From: Legionellaceae bacterium
GTDB taxonomy: Bacteria > Pseudomonadota > Gammaproteobacteria > Legionellales > Legionellaceae
DNA length: 64,000 nt
Assembly: GCA_030148065.1 (NCBI GenBank)
Contig: JASBUC010000041.1
Span: 54,683-118,682, forward strand
Reading direction: 5' to 3'
The notes beneath the pieces were generated by a model, which did not search any database, had not been told where the DNA came from, and was given only the letters and a program-made list of their open reading frames with translations. A program made the translations under genes and the position numbers. Below, in pieces: positions 19,151-28,109 of this stretch. Within the stretch, counting starts at the first letter, position 1. Each line of letters begins with the position of its first letter.

Positions 19151-19207
19151 AGTCTTCTTCTGTTTCTCTTAAAGAGCTAACCTCATATTAACTTTGGTTG
19201 CCGTCAA

Positions 19208-20707
19208 ATGGCGATGATTTACTTCACTAGCAAAGTATGTCATTTTCACTACACGAAAGAAACAAAGATTGAGTGTCGAATGCCCAAAGGCCCATCAACC
19301 AACCAGAAGCGTCTGTTTTCCATGAAGGATCCATCAAACCGCATTGTGGATGATTGGCAGGCCCTGTTTGCAAACTTTTTCATTATTCTTTGCATTTCAA
19401 TGACCGTCTTTTTTTTGTATACCGCCCTACAGTGGGCGGTGGTTGGGCTCTTTAATTACATTCTCTCCTACTTTCCTGATAGCAGCCAATTGCAACTTCC
19501 TGAAAGCGACAAACTAACAGGCCCCTTGGTCTTATTAAGCGCACTAGTTCTTGGCACCCTGTTACGCACCTTTCTTATCTTAAAAAACCGTTGGTATGAC
19601 GCAGAAGGTGACGGAGCAAGTGCAGCCCTTGCCTATTTTTATGACACCTATAACTTTCATACCCAAGATGACTTGGTTCACAAGCGCTATGCAGAACCTA
19701 CCTTTTTAGCAGCCATTCACCGAAGCATTGTCACCTTTTTAACCGTCGGCACCGGCGGCAGTGGCGGCCTTGAGGGGCCTGCCATACCGATTGGTGAATC
19801 GATGGGCGCAGGCTGGTCTAAGCTTTTTAGAATTAAGCAAGCAGCCGATCTAAGACTTTTCCAGATGGCAGGCATTTCTGCCGCCATTTGTGCTTTGCTC
19901 GACATGCCTTTTATGGCAGCACTCTTTGCAGCAGAAATTGTCTACAGCGATAAGTTAATTTATCGTAATTTTCATTTCTCGCTCTTTGCCTCTTTAATTG
20001 TCTATTTTTTTAACACCCACTTAATTGCCATTCACCCTCTCTTTCAAAGTGTCACTCACACCTTTCGCTATACTCCGATTGAATATGCTGAAATTGCCAT
20101 GTTTGCTGTCTTAATTTGCGCACCTTCTGGCCTAATGGTTAAGTGGCTGATTGACTCAATGAAAGTTCAAATGGACAAGATCCCACTATGCTATCGTGGC
20201 TTGATTGGCATTTTATGTGCCTTTGCTATTGCCATGATCTTATGGTTTTCTCTTGATTTATCCCCCCAGCACGTACTAGGCATGGGCGAGTCCACCTTGG
20301 TCGCTTTGTTTGAAAACTCAGTCGATCCACAACTAACCATTTGGTGGATTTTATTGATCCTGATGTTTGCCAAGTTATTAACCACCGCCTTTACCCTCTC
20401 TTCAGGCGGCAGTGCAGGCTTATTCATTCCAGCGATGTTTATGGGGGGAGTGAGTGCTGCAAGCCTCTATTATTTATTGGTACAACTAGGGATGCCACTG
20501 ATTGGAGGAGGTCCCAGCTTACTTATGGTCGCAGGCGTTTGTTCCGCCTTAGTCTCGGTAATTGGGGTACCACTTGCTGCCATTGCCTTTGCCTTTGAAG
20601 GCTTTGGCTATGAATTTGGCCCCTCTGCCATTATCTCTGTGGTGAGCTGTTACTTCTTTTTAGAGCGACTTCGTAAAGACTGGTTCCGTACCCCAGAGCT
20701 GCTCTAG
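19208..20707 (+). CDS. ClC-type chloride channel/antiporter
   Basis: A polytopic inner membrane protein of up to 499 residues. It has the ClC gate motif GGSGGLEGPAIPIGE (GxEGP with the gating Glu retained) and the GGSAGLFIPAMFMGG motif near the C-terminal half. The usual first motif GSGIP is not obvious; the equivalent place reads GDGASAALAYF. There is no C-terminal CBS pair, as in bacterial short forms. The start is uncertain: in-frame ATGs at 19208, 19280 and 19322 all precede the first membrane segment, and none has a convincing ribosome site. The stop overlaps that of pdxY on the other strand. Confidence 0.9.
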   Translation: MAMIYFTSKVCHFHYTKETKIECRMPKGPSTNQKRLFSMKDPSNRIVDDWQALFANFFIILCISMTVFFLYTALQWAVVGLFNYILSYFPDSSQLQLPESDKLTGPLVLLSALVLGTLLRTFLILKNRWYDAEGDGASAALAYFYDTYNFHTQDDLVHKRYAEPTFLAAIHRSIVTFLTVGTGGSGGLEGPAIPIGESMGAGWSKLFRIKQAADLRLFQMAGISAAICALLDMPFMAALFAAEIVYSDKLIYRNFHFSLFASLIVYFFNTHLIAIHPLFQSVTHTFRYTPIEYAEIAMFAVLICAPSGLMVKWLIDSMKVQMDKIPLCYRGLIGILCAFAIAMILWFSLDLSPQHVLGMGESTLVALFENSVDPQLTIWWILLILMFAKLLTTAFTLSSGGSAGLFIPAMFMGGVSAASLYYLLVQLGMPLIGGGPSLLMVAGVCSALVSVIGVPLAAIAFAFEGFGYEFGPSAIISVVSCYFFLERLRKDWFRTPELL

Positions 20708-21561
20708 GCTGGCACCGCTGTGAACAGCGTCTCTTCATTAATTAACTCATCTTGTGCCGCAATTAGTCTAAGCTCTCGCTCGTTGCTTTGCTCAGTTGCC
20801 ACAAAGATTTTATAAACCTGGCTGGTCACTTGCTCGAGTAAGGTTTTTAAAGGAAGCCCCTTTAAGGCTTTATCGATTACTAAGGCTGAGACCAAATCAC
20901 CCGAGCCATTGGGAGGTATTTGAAAATGACACTTGGGTGTTTTAATTAACCAACACTCATTCGCTGTTAAAAGGACCATACCAATTTCATTCTCTAAGCA
21001 TTCTTTGCCTTGATAACTGGTGACCAAAATCGTTTTGATGCCCTGCTCAAAAAAAGTCTTGGCATTTGCTTTGAGCATTGAGAGATCTGTGATGTCACTC
21101 TGACATAAATAATTCATCTCAAAATGATTAGGGGTAATTATGTCGGCCTTGCTGACAAACTGGTCTCGAAAGAAAAGAGCAAGTTCTTCTTTTACAAATA
21201 AATTTCGACCCACATCGCCAAAGACGGGATCAAGACAATACTGAAAATTAGGATTTTTCCCTCGTAACTCCTTCGCAATACTTTCAATAAAGCAAGCAAC
21301 GGCTTCATTGCCTAAGTAACCCGTTAATAAACCATCAATCGCCTCTAGCGGCACTCTTTTTTTAATGCCCTGCCAAATCGCTTCTAAGTGTGAGACCTCA
21401 AAAACATCCCCCTGCCACTCGCCATAGCCCGTATGATTAGAAAACTGCACCGTATTGACCGTAATCACCTCATTTTTAAGACGTTGCAGCGTAAAAGTCG
21501 CCACCCGGTTACCAACATAACCATAAGTCACGTGGGATTGAATTGATAATATGCAAGACAA
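20704..21561 (-). CDS. pdxY: Pyridoxal/pyridoxamine kinase
   Basis: A 285-residue ribokinase-fold enzyme that phosphorylates pyridoxal in B6 salvage. The N-terminus ILSIQSHVTYGYVGNRVATF with the downstream NTVQFSNHTGYG is the PdxY/PdxK signature. DPVFGDVGRNLFV and PPNGSGDLVSALVID (anion hole and catalytic Asp) follow in the normal order. The length is typical of PdxY. It shares 4 bp with the convergent ClC gene stop. Confidence 0.93.
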   Translation of the reverse strand: MSCILSIQSHVTYGYVGNRVATFTLQRLKNEVITVNTVQFSNHTGYGEWQGDVFEVSHLEAIWQGIKKRVPLEAIDGLLTGYLGNEAVACFIESIAKELRGKNPNFQYCLDPVFGDVGRNLFVKEELALFFRDQFVSKADIITPNHFEMNYLCQSDITDLSMLKANAKTFFEQGIKTILVTSYQGKECLENEIGMVLLTANECWLIKTPKCHFQIPPNGSGDLVSALVIDKALKGLPLKTLLEQVTSQVYKIFVATEQSNERELRLIAAQDELINEETLFTAVPA

Positions 21562-21614
21562 GGTACAGCTCTCATTAAAACAGTGAAAGGCGCAATTTTA
21601 ATTGGATTTGACAA

Positions 21615-21640
21615 CTGAGGCAAAAAACCTCGGTTTTTTG
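21615..21640. repeat. Symmetric hairpin with T-run upstream of the repeat-protein promoter
   Basis: CAAAAAACC and GGTTTTTTG form a perfect 9-bp inverted repeat around TC, and CTGAGG/CCTCGG can form an alternative stem followed by six T on the plus strand. No rightward gene lies just upstream, so it is either a terminator for stray transcription or an operator. TTGACA at 21608-21613 adjoins it. Confidence 0.4.
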
Positions 21641-21660
21641 ATTAAAAAAACATCTTTTTG

Positions 21661-21688
21661 TTGACTTATCTCTCTATGTGCATATAAT
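21661..21688 (+). promoter_or_regulatory. Strong sigma70-type promoter of the 70-residue-repeat gene
   Basis: TTGACT (21661-21666) and a perfect TATAAT (21683-21688) are spaced by 16 nt. This places the transcript start near 21695, about 30 nt before the ATG at 21726. Confidence 0.6.
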
Positions 21689-21725
21689 GACCAAACCAAC
21701 CCCGTAACGCCTTGTTTAATTGCCA

Positions 21726-23210
21726 ATGCCGACCAATTCTCTTAAGCCGAGCCAAGACCTTGCTGCCTATCTTGACCAGTCGTATTTGTACTTGTCCAAA
21801 ATAGAAAAGCTTATCCAACAAGGAGCCAACCCGCTGGTTCAACGAAAGAGTGACGGTCGAAGCTTGTTTCAAATTGCGTATTACAATAATTGGCGCACAG
21901 AGAGCTGGCTCTCCTTAATTAATATGATGCAAAAAGCAGGCGTTTTGAGTACGGAACTCTCTAGGGGACTTGCGCTCTACCTTTGTGATCCGTCCCATAG
22001 TTTGCAGGTGATTCGGGCTTTTCTTAGAGCGGGAGCTAACCCGATGGTGTCCGGAAGCAACAACAGCAGAAACCTCTTTCAAGTGGCCTACTATCACAAC
22101 TGGCGTACCTCTAGCTGGATCTCTTTAATCGACATGATGCGTGAGGCCTCTATTAAACCCTCTGATCTTTCAAATGGATTTGCCTATTATCTTAGTGAGC
22201 GTACCCATAACCAAGACGTACTAAAAGCCTTTATAAAAGCTGGCGCCAACCCTCTGCAACCAAGCAATAACAATAACAGAACCCTCTTTCAGATTGCCTA
22301 CTACCAGAACTGGGAAACAGAGCGCTGGCTCTGGTTGATAGACTTGATGAGAGAATCCTCTACTTCTTGCCAAGAGTTCTCTAAGGGGCTTGCGCTCTAC
22401 CTTTGTGAGCAGTCCCATAGTTTGCAGGTGATTCGAGCTTTTCTTAGAGCGGGGGCTAACCCGATGGTGTCCGGAAGCAGCAATGGCAGAAACCTCTTTC
22501 AAGTAGCCTACTATCACAACTGGCGTACCTCTAGCTGGATCTCTTTAATCGACATGATGCGTGAGGCCTCTATTGCAAAAACAGAAATTTCTAAAGGCTT
22601 TGCTTGCTATCTTAGTGAGCGTACACTCTGCCCTGATGTACTTAAAGCCTTTATAAAGGCTGGCGCCAACCCTCTACAAACTAGCCACATCCAAAATAGA
22701 ACCCTCTTTCAAATTGCAAATCACCAACATTGGGAGAAATGGCGCTGGCTTTGGTTGATTCAATTGATGAAAGAGTCCTCCATTTCTCCTCAGGCAATCT
22801 CTGAAGGTTTTGCGCTGTATCTTAGTGGACAACAACATAGTTTGCAGGTTATTCGAGCCTTTATTAAGGCGGGAGCCAATCCTCATGCAGTGAGAGACCG
22901 CTATAATAGAACGGTGTTTGACATCGCAGAACAAACTCGTTGGCCTGAAGCTTCCTGGTCAAGCCTTTTGGAGATCTGCAGTGAAAACGGTAAACCTTAC
23001 GAAAACATAAGCCATGCCACCCCTTTGCCATTGGCAGAACAGCTCGCTGAAGTAGAGATTAAAGATCTTGCTGATAAAAGCAATAACTTACCTGTTGCAA
23101 CCCCGATTACTCTAGCAACGGCAGAAGCCTTTTTTGCCCCCCAACGAACGAGAGTTGAGCCTGTGATTGCAATACCAATTGCAAACAATCAATCATCGTT
23201 TCGGTTTTAA
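21726..23210 (+). CDS. Protein of six 70-residue ankyrin-like repeats
   Basis: 494 residues from the ATG at 21726; a TTG two codons earlier is an alternative, and no clear ribosome site is present. Residues from about 12 to 430 are six consecutive 70-residue units. Each has the plan YL..x..VIRAFxxAGANP then RxLFQIAYYxNWxxxxWxxLIxxM. The AGANP turn recalls ankyrin repeats, but the period is twice that of an ankyrin unit, and the second half carries conserved Trp residues. Units 2+3 are near-duplicates of units 4+5. The last 60 residues are low in structure. There is no signal peptide. A host-directed or protein-binding role is inference. Confidence 0.9.
   Translation: MPTNSLKPSQDLAAYLDQSYLYLSKIEKLIQQGANPLVQRKSDGRSLFQIAYYNNWRTESWLSLINMMQKAGVLSTELSRGLALYLCDPSHSLQVIRAFLRAGANPMVSGSNNSRNLFQVAYYHNWRTSSWISLIDMMREASIKPSDLSNGFAYYLSERTHNQDVLKAFIKAGANPLQPSNNNNRTLFQIAYYQNWETERWLWLIDLMRESSTSCQEFSKGLALYLCEQSHSLQVIRAFLRAGANPMVSGSSNGRNLFQVAYYHNWRTSSWISLIDMMREASIAKTEISKGFACYLSERTLCPDVLKAFIKAGANPLQTSHIQNRTLFQIANHQHWEKWRWLWLIQLMKESSISPQAISEGFALYLSGQQHSLQVIRAFIKAGANPHAVRDRYNRTVFDIAEQTRWPEASWSSLLEICSENGKPYENISHATPLPLAEQLAEVEIKDLADKSNNLPVATPITLATAEAFFAPQRTRVEPVIAIPIANNQSSFRF
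21961..22574. repeat. 194-bp internal duplication, offset 420 bp
   Basis: 21961-22154 and 22381-22574 differ at only 10 of 194 positions by direct comparison, exactly two 70-codon units apart. Neighbouring repeat units in the same gene are far more divergent, so a 140-codon block was duplicated or gene-converted recently. Confidence 0.9.
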
Positions 23211-23282
23211 AGCTACCCCTGCTCGCTTTACTTAGGTTCATGGGGCTACAATAGTAGTTATTCAGACTGTTTATGCATCTAA

Positions 23283-24152
23283 ATGAAACGAGACTTAGTT
23301 GGTTATGGAGCAAACACGCCCTCACAGACTTTGCCTAATCAGGCAAGGGTAGCAGTAAGCTTTGTGATTAATTATGAAGAAGGTGGTGAGCGCTCACCTC
23401 TCTATGGTGATGATTCTGCCGAAACCTATGGTGGTGAGTTTCCTTTAAGCAAAAAGCCCAAAGGACTTCGAAGCCTGAGCCAAGAATCTCTCTTTGCCTA
23501 TGGTGCCAGAACAGGCGTTTGGCGTTTGGTTCGTTTGTTTGATACAGCCAACATTCCTCTTACTTTTTTTGTCACGGGGTTTGCATTGCAACAAAACCCT
23601 GAGTTTGCAGAGTATCTAAAAAACTCCCGGCATGAGGTGGCTGGCCATGGTTGGCGTTGGATTGACTACAGTCAGGTAAGCAAAGAAGAAGAAAAAGATC
23701 ACATTCTACTGACTCAAGATACGCTCAGTTCTTTGACCGAAAAAAACATCCGCGGTTGGTATACTGGACGGCGCAGCCAACACACTCGCAACTTATTAAA
23801 AGAGATTGGTCATTGTGTCTATGATTCTGATGACTACAGTGATGACTACCCCTATTTTGAAGATAAGCATCTCATCATCCCTTATTCTCTGGTAACAAAT
23901 GACTTTCGCTACCTGACCACCCCAGGATTTAGTAATCCCAATGATTTCTATCAGCTATTAAAGAGCAGTTTTGACGCTCTCTACCAAGAGGGCCGAGGCG
24001 CAATTCTAAACATCGGTTTGCATGCAAGAGTCAGTGGTCATCCAGGACGCTCTATAGCGATTAATCAATTCATTGAATACCTAAAAACGTTCTCCAATAT
24101 TTGGATCACTACCCGAGAAGCAATCGCTCATCATTGGCTATCAAAGCGCTAG
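23283..24152 (+). CDS. Polysaccharide deacetylase family protein (PuuE-like)
   Basis: A 289-residue NodB-homology enzyme. The N-terminus RDLVGYGANTP and VSFVINYEEGGERS match the subfamily of cofactor-independent allantoinase PuuE and related peptidoglycan deacetylases. PLTFFVTGFALQQNP and HEVAGHGWRWIDY supply the usual core and metal-site His residues. With no ureide pathway genes nearby, allantoinase activity is unproven; cell-wall modification is as likely. It converges with the PRPP-synthetase-like gene, overlapping it by 12 nt. Confidence 0.8.
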   Translation: MKRDLVGYGANTPSQTLPNQARVAVSFVINYEEGGERSPLYGDDSAETYGGEFPLSKKPKGLRSLSQESLFAYGARTGVWRLVRLFDTANIPLTFFVTGFALQQNPEFAEYLKNSRHEVAGHGWRWIDYSQVSKEEEKDHILLTQDTLSSLTEKNIRGWYTGRRSQHTRNLLKEIGHCVYDSDDYSDDYPYFEDKHLIIPYSLVTNDFRYLTTPGFSNPNDFYQLLKSSFDALYQEGRGAILNIGLHARVSGHPGRSIAINQFIEYLKTFSNIWITTREAIAHHWLSKR

Positions 24153-25016
24153 CGCGTTTGCAAACAGGGTTGAAACATCGATTTTGTTTGTTTCATGAAA
24201 GACACTGTTGCAAGTTATGATGTCTTTGGGGTTTGCTGCCTGCAAAGATGCGTAGGCATCTTTTGCAAACAATGCGTGCACTCCGATACAAACAGGGGCA
24301 AGAGGTAGAGCTTTTTTCAATAAATGAACCCCTTCTATCATAGTCCCTGCAGAAGAAATAATATCGTCAATCAGAACAGGGCTTCTTTCTTTAAACTGAC
24401 TTAAATCAGGGGCCGTGATGCGAACCTCCTGATCCCCTTTGCGATCTTTTTCAAAAACAAAAAAAGGAGCATTGATTTTTGTAGCAATGCTCTCAACCCA
24501 CTGCTTACTTTCACTATCGGGTCCAATTAACAAAGGGTTTTGAATGTTTAACTCTAGCCAGTTTGCAATGGGATCGGTTGCATGCAAGAGCGTGGTCTCA
24601 CATCGGTAGATGTCATTTAGACTGTCATAGCGATGCAAATGCGGATCAAGTGTGACAAGGCCATCAAAAACCCTCGATAAAAGCTCGGCATAATACTTAG
24701 AGGTCAGTGCTTCACCTTGATTAAACAGCTTGTCTTGTCGCATATAGGCTAAGTATGGTGCGCAAAAAATAATTTTTTTCGCACCTAACTCTCTTAGGGT
24801 TCTAGCTGCATAAATAATTGGTAAGGTTTTGACATTTGGCCTATCCAAACTATCTAAGAGTATAACAACCTGATTGAGAACCTCACTCTCAATTCTTAAA
24901 TAGCTCTCGCCATCTGGAAACGAGCGGTTGATCATCACACCCTTCTCGGCATTTAAGCACTGACAAAGAGCATTGAGCATTGGGTGTTGATAAAGCGAAA
25001 AAATAATGGTTTTCAT
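24141..25016 (-). CDS. Ribose-phosphate pyrophosphokinase-like protein
   Basis: A 291-residue protein with the PRPP-synthetase plan: FPDGESYLRI, the flexible-loop phrase YLAYMRQDKLFNQGEALTSK, DPHLHR, and the PRPP-binding loop VLIDDIISSAGTM. It is about 25 residues shorter than canonical Prs. Its start overlaps the phosphorylase stop (ATGA), so the two are translationally coupled. It probably makes PRPP from a ribose phosphate and ATP. It may be a second, dedicated enzyme rather than the housekeeping Prs, which cannot be checked in this window. Confidence 0.88.
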   Translation of the reverse strand: MKTIIFSLYQHPMLNALCQCLNAEKGVMINRSFPDGESYLRIESEVLNQVVILLDSLDRPNVKTLPIIYAARTLRELGAKKIIFCAPYLAYMRQDKLFNQGEALTSKYYAELLSRVFDGLVTLDPHLHRYDSLNDIYRCETTLLHATDPIANWLELNIQNPLLIGPDSESKQWVESIATKINAPFFVFEKDRKGDQEVRITAPDLSQFKERSPVLIDDIISSAGTMIEGVHLLKKALPLAPVCIGVHALFAKDAYASLQAANPKDIITCNSVFHETNKIDVSTLFANALAL

Positions 25017-26521
25017 TCACAGTACTCCAATTGAATGATTGAGGGCATGTGCTTATATTCCGACAAGGCATAACGAAGCTCACCTTGTACTTTGGCATGC
25101 ACGGTCATTAAGGGCATGCCTTTTTCAACCACATCATCGAGTGAGACATGAAGCTCTAAGCCTGCCTCTTTGTTATGAGGGGCGCCCGCAATTTTAGCAA
25201 GACGCGCAAGCCAACGATTATCAATGCTCGCAACACGCCCACAAGCGTTTGCTTCAATAACATGGGTGCAAGCGGCCTTTAGCGGTTCACGCATACCACC
25301 TTGTGCTTCACAGATGGCTTGAAATTTCTGCCAAGCTCTACCACTCTCGAGCAAATCCTTAGCTTGTTCTTTCCCTTCACCTTTATTAACCTCTTTTGAA
25401 AACTCAATAATCTCACCTGCCAAACTCAAAGATTTTTCTTTTAAGGCCAAGGGTGCCGTTGGACTGTTTTGTAACACAGCCAAAATATCAAACGCTTCAA
25501 GCGATGGCCCTATGCCGCGACCAATTGGTTGCAGCCCATCGGTAAGACTAATTGCCAGTGAAATATTTAGCTGATTTGCAATTTTCAGAAAAAGCTTCTT
25601 TAAACCTTTAGCGCTTTCTAGGGTTCTAACTTTAGCTGTTGGTCCAACGGGAATGTCTATGGCAATGTGTGTTGAGCCAGCGGCTAGTTTTTTAGAAAGA
25701 ACAGAGGCTATCATCTGACCTTGCAAATCCATGTCCATCGCTTTTTCGATGCGAATGAGGTATGAGTCGGCCGGACAAAATTTTAGTGCCCCCCCCCAAA
25801 TGATGCAGCCATTTTCTTTTTCCACAACTGCCTGTATTTTCTCCCTTGTTAAATCAACCGGCGCTAAGGTCTCCATGGTATCAGCCGTGCCTGCAGGTGA
25901 GGTAATTGCTCTTGAGGAGGTCTTTGGGATGGTTAAGCCAAAGGCTGCCACAATTGCCACCACAATTGGGGTTGTGCGGTTACCAGGTAGGCCGCCAACA
26001 CAATGTTTATCAACCACTAAAGAGCTCTGCCAGCTAAAAGGTGGCCCTCGATCACTCATAGCCTCTGTTAAGAACACCACTTCTTTTTCACTCAAGCCCC
26101 CAGTGGCGCAAGCGGTTAAAAAGGAGCTTAAGTGAATGTCTGAATAGTGCCCCTCTGAAATGTCATCGATGATGTGCTTTATCTCATCCCGCTTTAGTGG
26201 GTTACCATAAATTTTTGATCTAACAAAGCTAAGCGATTGTAGAGGTCGTGGGTGAGAGAGAGAGATAACATCCCCTTCACTGGCATCAATACGCTCCCAA
26301 GCCGATTTAGAGAGAGACGCTTGCTCTTTGTCTAGAATGTCGCTCTCGATGATGTTAACCACCGCAAAAATGGACTTGTTATTGAGCGTTACTCGTATGC
26401 GAGAAGGGATCTCAAAGCCCTCAGAGCGACAGACTCGTGACTCTCTGTGAATAAAAATAATCAGTTCACGATGCGTATCAATGTGTAAATTTATTAGGGT
26501 TAGTGTATTGTTTGTCGACAA
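25013..26521 (-). CDS. Thymidine/AMP phosphorylase family protein
   Basis: A 502-residue homologue of the long-form pyrimidine-nucleoside phosphorylases, a group that includes archaeal AMP phosphorylase. It has an extra N-terminal domain of about 90 residues. The phosphate-site text KHCVGGLPGNRTTPIVVAIVAAFG and SSRAITSPAGTADTMETLAPV is well conserved, as is IDIPVGPTAKV. It is upstream of and overlaps the PRPP-synthetase-like gene. It releases a base and a ribose or deoxyribose 1-phosphate by phosphorolysis. Whether the substrate is a nucleoside or a nucleotide is not decidable by eye. Confidence 0.88.
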   Translation of the reverse strand: MSTNNTLTLINLHIDTHRELIIFIHRESRVCRSEGFEIPSRIRVTLNNKSIFAVVNIIESDILDKEQASLSKSAWERIDASEGDVISLSHPRPLQSLSFVRSKIYGNPLKRDEIKHIIDDISEGHYSDIHLSSFLTACATGGLSEKEVVFLTEAMSDRGPPFSWQSSLVVDKHCVGGLPGNRTTPIVVAIVAAFGLTIPKTSSRAITSPAGTADTMETLAPVDLTREKIQAVVEKENGCIIWGGALKFCPADSYLIRIEKAMDMDLQGQMIASVLSKKLAAGSTHIAIDIPVGPTAKVRTLESAKGLKKLFLKIANQLNISLAISLTDGLQPIGRGIGPSLEAFDILAVLQNSPTAPLALKEKSLSLAGEIIEFSKEVNKGEGKEQAKDLLESGRAWQKFQAICEAQGGMREPLKAACTHVIEANACGRVASIDNRWLARLAKIAGAPHNKEAGLELHVSLDDVVEKGMPLMTVHAKVQGELRYALSEYKHMPSIIQLEYCE

Positions 26522-26589
26522 AAGACGCTCCCTCTTCGCTTCTTTCTGTACTTAAGTCCATCTTAAAGCAATTTATGCCACAGAACACT

Positions 26590-27936
26590 CTAAGCCAACG
26601 CCTTAATACCTTCAGCAATCACATTAATAAGAGAATCAATTTCTGCCTTGGTGGTTGAAAATGGTAGACCCAATTGAATGGTGTCGGCAGCATAACGAAC
26701 ATAGAAGCCTTGCTGCCAACAGTGCATCGCAATTAAATACGGCCGAAGTGCAGGCTCTTCTTCTTTTGCTTGTATGGTTAAGGCCCCTGCAAGCCCTAAA
26801 TTTCGAATGTCTTCAACAAGATCTAATGACTTTAAGCTGTGCAAAGCATCTTCAAAGTAAGGCGATATTTGTGTGACCTGGTGAATAACAGCATTTTGTT
26901 CTATGTAATTTAGGGTGGCCAAGGCTGCTGCACACGCAACAGGGTGAGCAGAATAGGTATACCCGTGTGGAAACTCTAATAGATACTCTGGTAAATCTTG
27001 TTCCATAAAGGTTTGATGAATCATCTCATCACAAATCACAGCTCCCATTGGAATAGCGCCATTGGTTAACTGTTTAGCACTACAGATGATGTCAGGCGTT
27101 ACAGAGAACTTTTCAGCCGCAGTCTTTGCCCCAATTCTACCAAATGCTGTAATGACCTCATCAAAAATTAATAAAATATTGTGCTCTGTACAAATCTCTC
27201 TAAGACGATCTAAATAGCCCTCTGGTGGCGGTAAGACCCCAGCTGATCCCGACATTGGCTCAACAATTACAGCAGCAATGGTCTCAGCATCATGCTCCTT
27301 AATTAAAGTCACTAACTCTTCTGCTAAGGAAGCACCTGTCTTTGGGCAGCCCTTACTAAATTTATTCTCTGGCAACAGAGTGTGTGGTAAATGAAAGCTC
27401 TCAAGAAAGGGGCCACAGGGCGCACGATTAGGCTCAATGCCACCAACACTTAAACCACCAAAATTCACTCCGTGGTAGCCTTTTACACGACCAATAAAAC
27501 GTGTTTTTTGAGAAAACCCTTTTTTTTGCCAATATGCGCGAGCTATTTTTAAGCTTGTTTCTACCGACTCAGAACCGGATCCTGTGAAAAATACTCGATT
27601 GAGCGAGCTAGGCATAAAGTCGACGATTTTCTCTGCTAATAAAAAGGCTTTAGGATGGGCAAACTGAAAAGCAGGTGAGTAATCAAGCTCTTTTATTTGC
27701 TCACTAACCGCTTGATTAATTTCTGCAACGGAGTGGCCAAGGCCTGAGGTCCAAAGACCTGATAAACCATCAAAAATAGTTCGGCCTTCTTGGTCGCGGT
27801 AATAGCGACCATGACCAGAAACAATGATTCTTGGATCTTTCTTAAACTCCCTATTACCCGAAAAAGGAAGCCAGTAAGAAGCAAGCTGCTCTTTTGTTAC
27901 ACCACCTTTGCGTGTTCTATCCGCCACTAAGTCCAT
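26590..27936 (-). CDS. Class III aminotransferase (omega-amino acid:pyruvate type)
   Basis: A 448-residue PLP enzyme. FTGSGSESVETSLKIARAYW binds the cofactor phosphate, LIFDEVITAFGRIG holds the Asp facing the pyridine N, and ICSAKQLTNGAIPMGAVI contains the Schiff-base Lys. The N-terminal SYWLPFSGNREFKKDPRI is typical of beta-alanine/omega-amino-acid:pyruvate aminotransferases. The substrate is inferred only. Transcribed alone, 68 nt upstream of the phosphorylase gene on the same strand. Confidence 0.9.
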   Translation of the reverse strand: MDLVADRTRKGGVTKEQLASYWLPFSGNREFKKDPRIIVSGHGRYYRDQEGRTIFDGLSGLWTSGLGHSVAEINQAVSEQIKELDYSPAFQFAHPKAFLLAEKIVDFMPSSLNRVFFTGSGSESVETSLKIARAYWQKKGFSQKTRFIGRVKGYHGVNFGGLSVGGIEPNRAPCGPFLESFHLPHTLLPENKFSKGCPKTGASLAEELVTLIKEHDAETIAAVIVEPMSGSAGVLPPPEGYLDRLREICTEHNILLIFDEVITAFGRIGAKTAAEKFSVTPDIICSAKQLTNGAIPMGAVICDEMIHQTFMEQDLPEYLLEFPHGYTYSAHPVACAAALATLNYIEQNAVIHQVTQISPYFEDALHSLKSLDLVEDIRNLGLAGALTIQAKEEEPALRPYLIAMHCWQQGFYVRYAADTIQLGLPFSTTKAEIDSLINVIAEGIKALA

Positions 27937-28109
27937 CTAATTTGTCTCTTGTTGCCAGTAAGGCTAAGCACTATATACCCCTGATCCTTGGTAATGCAAG
28001 CTTGCTCTATCAGTTTATTGATGAATCATTGTTACGTTAATCGTCTCTAATTTTGTATCATTCCTAACTTTGAACTACGATATAGCAAAACAATTAAAAA
28101 GGATTTTTT

